A stretch of DNA of 64,000 nt from assembly GCF_900129325.1 (NCBI RefSeq), contig NZ_FQUP01000003.1, positions 434,001 through 498,000 on the forward strand, read 5' to 3'. This document shows, in pieces, positions 59,264 to 64,000 of the stretch. How positions within the stretch are numbered: position 1 is the first letter of the stretch; each line of letters starts with the position of its first letter. Position numbers and translations under genes: made by a program. This stretch comes from Kaistia soli DSM 19436. GTDB taxonomy: Bacteria > Pseudomonadota > Alphaproteobacteria > Rhizobiales > Kaistiaceae. The notes beneath the pieces were generated by a model. The model worked only from the letters and a program-made list of their open reading frames with translations, was not told where the DNA came from and did not search any database.

Positions 59264-60325
59264 CTAGGCGCAGACGACGCGGTTGCGCCCGCCGCTTTTG
59301 GCAGCGTAAAGCGCCGAGTCGGCTGCACGAAAAATCGCCGCGATGGACTGAGCCGGCTCGCACACCGCGAGACCGGCGCTCAGCGTGACGGACCCCGCGA
59401 CGGGATGAGCCGCGACTCTGACGAGCCGGCGGACGCGATCGGCGAGCCGGGTGGCGACGGCTGCATCGGCATTGTCGATAATGACGAGGAACTCCTCGCC
59501 GCCCCAGCGCCCGACCAGATCATGCGCCCGCATCTGGCTGCGGATCAGCTGGGCGGTCGAGACGAGAACCTCGTCGCCGATCAGGTGTCCGTGTCGGTCG
59601 TTGATCGCCTTGAAGTGATCGATATCGAACAAGACCAGCGCGACGCGATGATCGCTCGGCTGGGCGTCGCGACGCTGCATCCATTCTTCCAGCGCACGCC
59701 GATTGGCGATGCCGGTCAGCGTATCGGTGTTCGCCGCATCCTCCATGTTCCGCGCATGGGACGCGATCCGGTCGAACTCATCGCGGAGGAACAACACCAG
59801 CGACAAAAGCAGCAGCACGAGGAAATGCGAGACGAGCGCATTGACCAGCAGGCCGGAAAGAGCCGCCTCCCCGCGCCCGGCCGTGAAGATGGTGCCGCCG
59901 ACAAGTGCAACAGCGGAAAGCGCGAAGGTGACGCCTACTGCGACCATGGCGCGGCTGCGCGAGAAGAACATAAACGCGCCGACATAGAGGACCGGCATCC
60001 ATAACAGTGCCACCGCGATACTGTAGATGCTCTTTTCCGGCGGCCCGAGCGTCAGATACGCGATCTGACTGAGCAGATAGAATGCAACCGCCAGAAAGCA
60101 CGCGACCTCGGCCGCGGCTTGAAACCGGGGCAGCATCGCGACGGTCAGCAGATTGATGCAGAGGAAGGCGATGATGATGGGGTAAGCCCATCGGTCGCTG
60201 TCCAGGATGATCCCTGCACTGCTTTCGAAGATCCAGAGGCCGACGAAGACCAGAGTTCCTGCGGCAATGAAGGAGACGACGATCTGCTGACGGCGCCTGA
60301 TCCACCGCGCGCGCAAATTCAGCAT
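59264..60325 (-). CDS. Membrane diguanylate cyclase (GGDEF domain)
   Basis: This 353-residue protein has about six hydrophobic helices in the first 190 residues (MASE-like) followed by a GGDEF domain. The active loop is RWGGEEF, and ANTDTLTGIANRRALEEW and LFDIDHFKAINDRHGH are typical. The catalytic residues suggest c-di-GMP synthesis. An inhibitory R-x-x-D site is not obvious. ATG 60325 is preferred over a TTG further upstream (60361). No EAL domain is present. Confidence 0.9.
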   Translation of the reverse strand: MLNLRARWIRRRQQIVVSFIAAGTLVFVGLWIFESSAGIILDSDRWAYPIIIAFLCINLLTVAMLPRFQAAAEVACFLAVAFYLLSQIAYLTLGPPEKSIYSIAVALLWMPVLYVGAFMFFSRSRAMVAVGVTFALSAVALVGGTIFTAGRGEAALSGLLVNALVSHFLVLLLLSLVLFLRDEFDRIASHARNMEDAANTDTLTGIANRRALEEWMQRRDAQPSDHRVALVLFDIDHFKAINDRHGHLIGDEVLVSTAQLIRSQMRAHDLVGRWGGEEFLVIIDNADAAVATRLADRVRRLVRVAAHPVAGSVTLSAGLAVCEPAQSIAAIFRAADSALYAAKSGGRNRVVCA

Positions 60326-60484
60326 TTCATGCCCGTATCTCGACGACCCGTATGGTCTCAAAAGAACGCCGCGCGCACCGCGCGCCCGATTCGATGGTCA
60401 GGATCTGCTCCAGCGCCAACTCACCCTGCCCATCATGCAAGAAAATTCGCGCATAGCAACCTATGCGCGAACACTTCGGTCGTC

Positions 60485-60508
60485 AAAAGCCGGCCCTTCG
60501 GCCGGCTT
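60485..60508 (-). terminator. Terminator of the lipoprotein gene at 60591
   Basis: AAGCCGGCC and GGCCGGCTT form a 9-bp stem around a 4-base loop; read on the minus strand it is followed by TTTT then GACG. It lies about 80 bases beyond the lipoprotein stop. Confidence 0.7.
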
Positions 60509-60590
60509 ACCCAACATGGGGGATGATGTCGCTGAGCCCGGGTGGCCCGAAAGGAGCCGCACGCTCCAAAGCGTTCCGGGCGCGGCCCCG

Positions 60591-60920
60591 CTAGTAGCGA
60601 GCCTGGCGGCGGAACTGCTCAGCCGTCGCGGCGGCCTGCGATGCGGGAACGAGTACATAGCCACGTCCTGACATGCAGCTTTCAGCGGCACGCAGGGCCG
60701 CGTTGTCTCCGGGCGGTGCAACGCAGGCGGCACGGTCGGTGGCGAACTGATCGGCAAGCGCCGGATTGGCGCGGCCGCTCTGGCCGTCCTTCCGCACCCA
60801 GGCGAGCGGCTCATTGGACGGCGCAGCCATCATGGGCGCGGACACCTGCATCGGCTGGCTCTGGCAGCCAGCAAGGCCGGCTGCGGCGATGAGAACGAGG
60901 GCGGCGTAGGCGTGCTTCAT
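60591..60920 (-). CDS. Small lipoprotein, unknown function
   Basis: This 109-residue protein has the lipobox signal MKHAYAALVLIAAAGLAGC and a short mature domain with two cysteines (RAACVAPPGD, ESCMSGRGYVLV) that could form a disulfide. ATG 60920 is chosen because the longer frame to 61043 reads as Arg-rich non-coding sequence and ends where the sugar ATPase gene stops. I recall similar short 'C...C-M-x-x-R-G-Y' lipoproteins across Alphaproteobacteria, but none has a known role. Confidence 0.75.
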   Translation of the reverse strand: MKHAYAALVLIAAAGLAGCQSQPMQVSAPMMAAPSNEPLAWVRKDGQSGRANPALADQFATDRAACVAPPGDNAALRAAESCMSGRGYVLVPASQAAATAEQFRRQARY

Positions 60921-61039
60921 GGGGGACGCTTCTCTTGGTCGGCGTTGCATTCGACCGTCAATGCGCGAGATGACGAGTCGGCTCCAATAAAATGATAACA
61001 GATCGAGACTGGTGACGCGACCGGGGCCGCGTCTCCGCC

Positions 61040-61813
<774 letters not shown>

Positions 61814-61815
61814 TG

Positions 61816-62802
61816 TCACGTCCCCGCCTGATGCCGGCGTTCCAGCCAGGAATGCAGCGCCATCATGCCCAGGATGATCGCGCCGATGAAGATGTTGTAG
61901 GCAAGCCCCGGTACACCGATCAGCACGATGCCGTTGCGCATGATGCGCAGGATCAGGATGCCGATCACCGTGCCGATGATCGTGCCGCGGCCGCCGGTGA
62001 GCGCCGTGCCGCCGATGACCACCATGGCGATGACTTCCAGCTCATAGCCGGTGCCGCTGTTGGGATTGGCGGCAGACGTGCGGATCGAGGAGATGATGCC
62101 GGCGAGCGCCGCCATGACCGAGGACAGCATGAACAGGCCGATCTTGACGCGGTCGACCGCGACGCCGCGGGCGCGCGCGGCGCCAGGATTGCCACCCGCC
62201 GCCTGGATCCAGTTGCCGGTGCGCGACTTCGTCAGGACGTAGCCGAGGATGATCGCTGCGGCGATGAACCAGAACAGAGAGGCATAGATGCGGAACGGGC
62301 CGACATAGAAGTCGCCGACGAGGATCTCGGCCAGCCAGCTGCCGCCTGCACTCCAGGTGCGCTGCGGGAAGCCGTCCGTCACGAACAGGGCCGTGCCGCG
62401 CACGACGAGCAGCATGCCGAGCGTGACGAGGAATGACGGGATCTTCAGCTTGGTGACGAACCAGCCGTTGACGAGACCGATGATCGCCGCGACGACCAGT
62501 GCCGTGACGAAACCCGCTTCCAGCGGCATGACGCCGGCATTGAACAGCGTCCACATCAGAACCGGTGAGAAGCCGAACAGCGAGCCGACCGAAAGGTCGA
62601 ATTCACCGGACGTCATCAGCAGCGTCATGGCGAGCGCGATGAGGCCGAGTTCGACCGTGAAGGCGAGCGTGTTGGAGATGTTGAGCGGCGAGAGGAAGTC
62701 GTGATTGATCGACCAGAACACGACGACTTCGACCACCAGCAGGACCAGCGGGCCGAATTCGGGCTTGGCGATCAGGCGCTGGAGAAGGGATCGGTTTTCC
62801 AC
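61816..62802 (-). CDS. Sugar ABC transporter permease (FrcC-like)
   Basis: This 328-residue inner-membrane permease of the RbsC/AraH family has about 8-10 helices and the family sequences MTSGEFDLSVGSLFGF, NGWFVTKLKIPSFLVTLG and GGTALTGGRGTIIGTVIG. It pairs with the ATPase and binding protein beside it. About 116 bases, with a strong hairpin, separate it from the binding-protein gene. Confidence 0.92.
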   Translation of the reverse strand: MENRSLLQRLIAKPEFGPLVLLVVEVVVFWSINHDFLSPLNISNTLAFTVELGLIALAMTLLMTSGEFDLSVGSLFGFSPVLMWTLFNAGVMPLEAGFVTALVVAAIIGLVNGWFVTKLKIPSFLVTLGMLLVVRGTALFVTDGFPQRTWSAGGSWLAEILVGDFYVGPFRIYASLFWFIAAAIILGYVLTKSRTGNWIQAAGGNPGAARARGVAVDRVKIGLFMLSSVMAALAGIISSIRTSAANPNSGTGYELEVIAMVVIGGTALTGGRGTIIGTVIGILILRIMRNGIVLIGVPGLAYNIFIGAIILGMMALHSWLERRHQAGT

Positions 62803-62832
62803 GATAAACCCGCACGATGTTGGAAGGGCCGG

Positions 62833-62884
62833 CGCGCCCTCGCTCCGCGCAAGCGGCGGAGGGTCAGCCGGACGAGGGGGCGCG
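62833..62884 (-). repeat. Strong imperfect hairpin between binding-protein and permease genes
   Basis: CGCGCCCTCG (62833-62842) pairs with CGAGGGGGCGCG (62873-62884) with a 2-G bulge, and a nested CTCCGC/GCGG stem lies inside. Such intercistronic hairpins commonly protect the binding-protein part of the message from decay, so that it is made in excess. It could also attenuate downstream transcription. Confidence 0.5.
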
Positions 62885-62918
62885 ACGGCCAGGGCCGCCG
62901 CGCCGATCGATCTGCGGA

Positions 62919-63857
62919 TTACTGCTTCTTGCCGGACAGGATGTCGTCGTAGACCTGCGCGGTGTCCTTTTCATAGAGCGCGCCGGTGATGACGTTGAAG
63001 CCCGGAGGAATGCCGCTGGCGGCCATGTTGGCGAGCGAGAGCGCCACATAGCTGGTCGCCTGCGGGTCCTGCCACTGGCCGGCATTGACATAGCCGGTCA
63101 GCACTTCCTGCGTGGTATCGAGCGAATTGCCCCAGCCGACGACCGGGATTTCGCCCGGCTTGACACCGACCTGGTCGAAGACGCGCTTGATCGAGCCGGT
63201 CACCAGATCGCCAAGGCCGATAATCGCGTTGATCTTGCCCTTGTTGGTGGTGAGGTAGTCGACCATGCGGTTGATCACCTCGGCCTGGTCGAGCGTCGCC
63301 TCGGTCACTTCATAGGTGATGCCAAGCGGCTCGAGCACGCTCTTGATGCCCTCTTCTTCCTGCACGCCATAAGTGGCGCCAGGGATCTCGACCGGCATCC
63401 AGACATGATCGCCCTTCTTGATCAGGCCCTTGTCGACCAGATACTGCGCCCAGTGCTTGCCGAAGGTGACGTTGTCACCACCGACATAGGCATTGAAGCT
63501 CGCCTTCGGATCGGGCGTGTTGAAGTTGATGATCGGAATCTTCGCGGCGTTCGCTTCCTTGGCGATCTCGACCAGGCTGCCCGGATCGGGGCTCGTCGTC
63601 ACGATGCCGTCAGCCTTGGCGGCGATGGCGGCGCGCACGGCTTCCTGCTGCGAGGCGACGTCACCATTGTGGAACGAGGTGTTAACCGTATTGCCTGTGT
63701 CGGATGCCCACTGCTTGGCTCCCGCGAGGAAATAGGTCCAGACCGGGTCGGCCGGGCCGCCATGCGAGACCCAATAGAATGTCTTGGCTTCGGCGGCGAG
63801 CGGCATGGCGACAGCCATGACCAGGCCCGCCACGGCGAGTGTCAGTTTCTTGAACAC
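62919..63857 (-). CDS. Sugar ABC transporter substrate-binding protein (FrcB-like)
   Basis: This 312-residue periplasmic protein has a Sec signal (MFKKLTLAVAGLVMAVAMPL, cleavage about AEA/KTF) and a pentose/hexose-binding fold: HGGPADPVWTYFLAGAKQW, SQQEAVRAAIAAKADGIVTT, and the C-terminal GWGNSLDTT. The start is GTG 63857 with GGGAGGA 6 bases upstream. It heads the operon and should be its most abundant product; the sugar is unknown. Confidence 0.92.
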   Translation of the reverse strand: MFKKLTLAVAGLVMAVAMPLAAEAKTFYWVSHGGPADPVWTYFLAGAKQWASDTGNTVNTSFHNGDVASQQEAVRAAIAAKADGIVTTSPDPGSLVEIAKEANAAKIPIINFNTPDPKASFNAYVGGDNVTFGKHWAQYLVDKGLIKKGDHVWMPVEIPGATYGVQEEEGIKSVLEPLGITYEVTEATLDQAEVINRMVDYLTTNKGKINAIIGLGDLVTGSIKRVFDQVGVKPGEIPVVGWGNSLDTTQEVLTGYVNAGQWQDPQATSYVALSLANMAASGIPPGFNVITGALYEKDTAQVYDDILSGKKQ

Positions 63858-64000
63858 GGTTGTCCTCCCGAACAAACTCTTTGTCTTTATGAGCCGGCAG
63901 CATGAGAACGGGCGCGGCCTCCGGCTGGCCACGCATTCGTCAGTCGCGGATCCGGGTACCTCCCCTCATCCTCGCGGAGACTGGCGTCTCAGCAATAGAC

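Overview
The window reads as chromosome of an alphaproteobacterium, most likely a member of Hyphomicrobiales (Rhizobiales). The evidence is high GC, long antisense shadow reading frames, a valS-popZ-tolC-isoaspartate methyltransferase block, a coaD-ppi-ppi-queA-tgt block, a GTTC-N7-GTTC SOS box next to ssb/uvrA, a GGAAC-N16-CGTT (EcfG-type) promoter and TTGAC-type -35 boxes. I cannot name the genus. I see no CRISPR array, prophage, transposase or integrase. Most of the window is housekeeping genes with small accessory and transport operons between them.

Layout. 1-2.0 kb: end of a Mrp/complex-I-like proton channel operon. 2.0-7.3 kb: AraC regulator, patatin-like lipase with a GntP permease, and a membrane-anchored alpha/beta hydrolase. 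7.5-10.2 kb: arcD-arcA (arginine/ornithine antiporter and arginine deiminase). 10.4-15.8 kb: mazG, tRNA-Val, a ThuA/Gfo-Idh-MocA sugar pair behind a LacI-type operator, and an ABC exporter. 15.8-18.7 kb: small secreted protein, GntR regulator, benE-mobA. 18.9-21.1 kb: polar amino-acid ABC uptake genes without an ATPase gene. 21.2-24.6 kb: truncated globin, Lrp regulator with an Lrp-like palindrome, Fe-S type uracil-DNA glycosylase, orphan histidine kinase. 24.6-31.1 kb: comEC, gltX, gltA, a lipoprotein. 31.1-37.4 kb: valS, popZ, tolC, isoaspartate methyltransferase paralogue, tRNA-Cys. 37.5-40.4 kb: small genes, an isolated cobC, a stand-alone RAM-domain protein, a DUF4864 protein. 40.4-44.5 kb: coaD-ppi-ppi-queA-tgt. 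44.7-47.8 kb: small stress-promoter gene and gyrA. 48.1-51.7 kb: MBOAT acyltransferase with an SGNH-like partner, then marC. 51.7-56.0 kb: DUF2306, MOSC, TPR-glycosyltransferase, mug, ssb. 56.3-60.9 kb: uvrA, a diguanylate cyclase, a lipoprotein. 61.0-63.9 kb: a FrcBCA-like sugar ABC transporter.

Functional threads. DNA repair is well represented (uvrA, ssb, mug, an Fe-S uracil glycosylase, MazG pool cleaning), and one SOS box lies between ssb and uvrA. Local regulation can be read directly from several palindromes: a LacI-type site just downstream of a promoter before the ThuA operon, a GntR/FadR-type site in the promoter spacer between the regulator gene and benE, and a near-consensus Lrp site upstream of the Lrp gene.

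I found no self-evidently new multi-gene system. The most unusual points are: a C-terminal pseudopilin-like segment on the SGNH-like partner of the MBOAT protein; a Tgt that keeps one of four zinc ligands; a GyrA with Gln and Phe at the two main quinolone positions; a NuoL-like subunit lacking the expected TM5 glutamate; and a hairpin/T-tract directly in front of queA.
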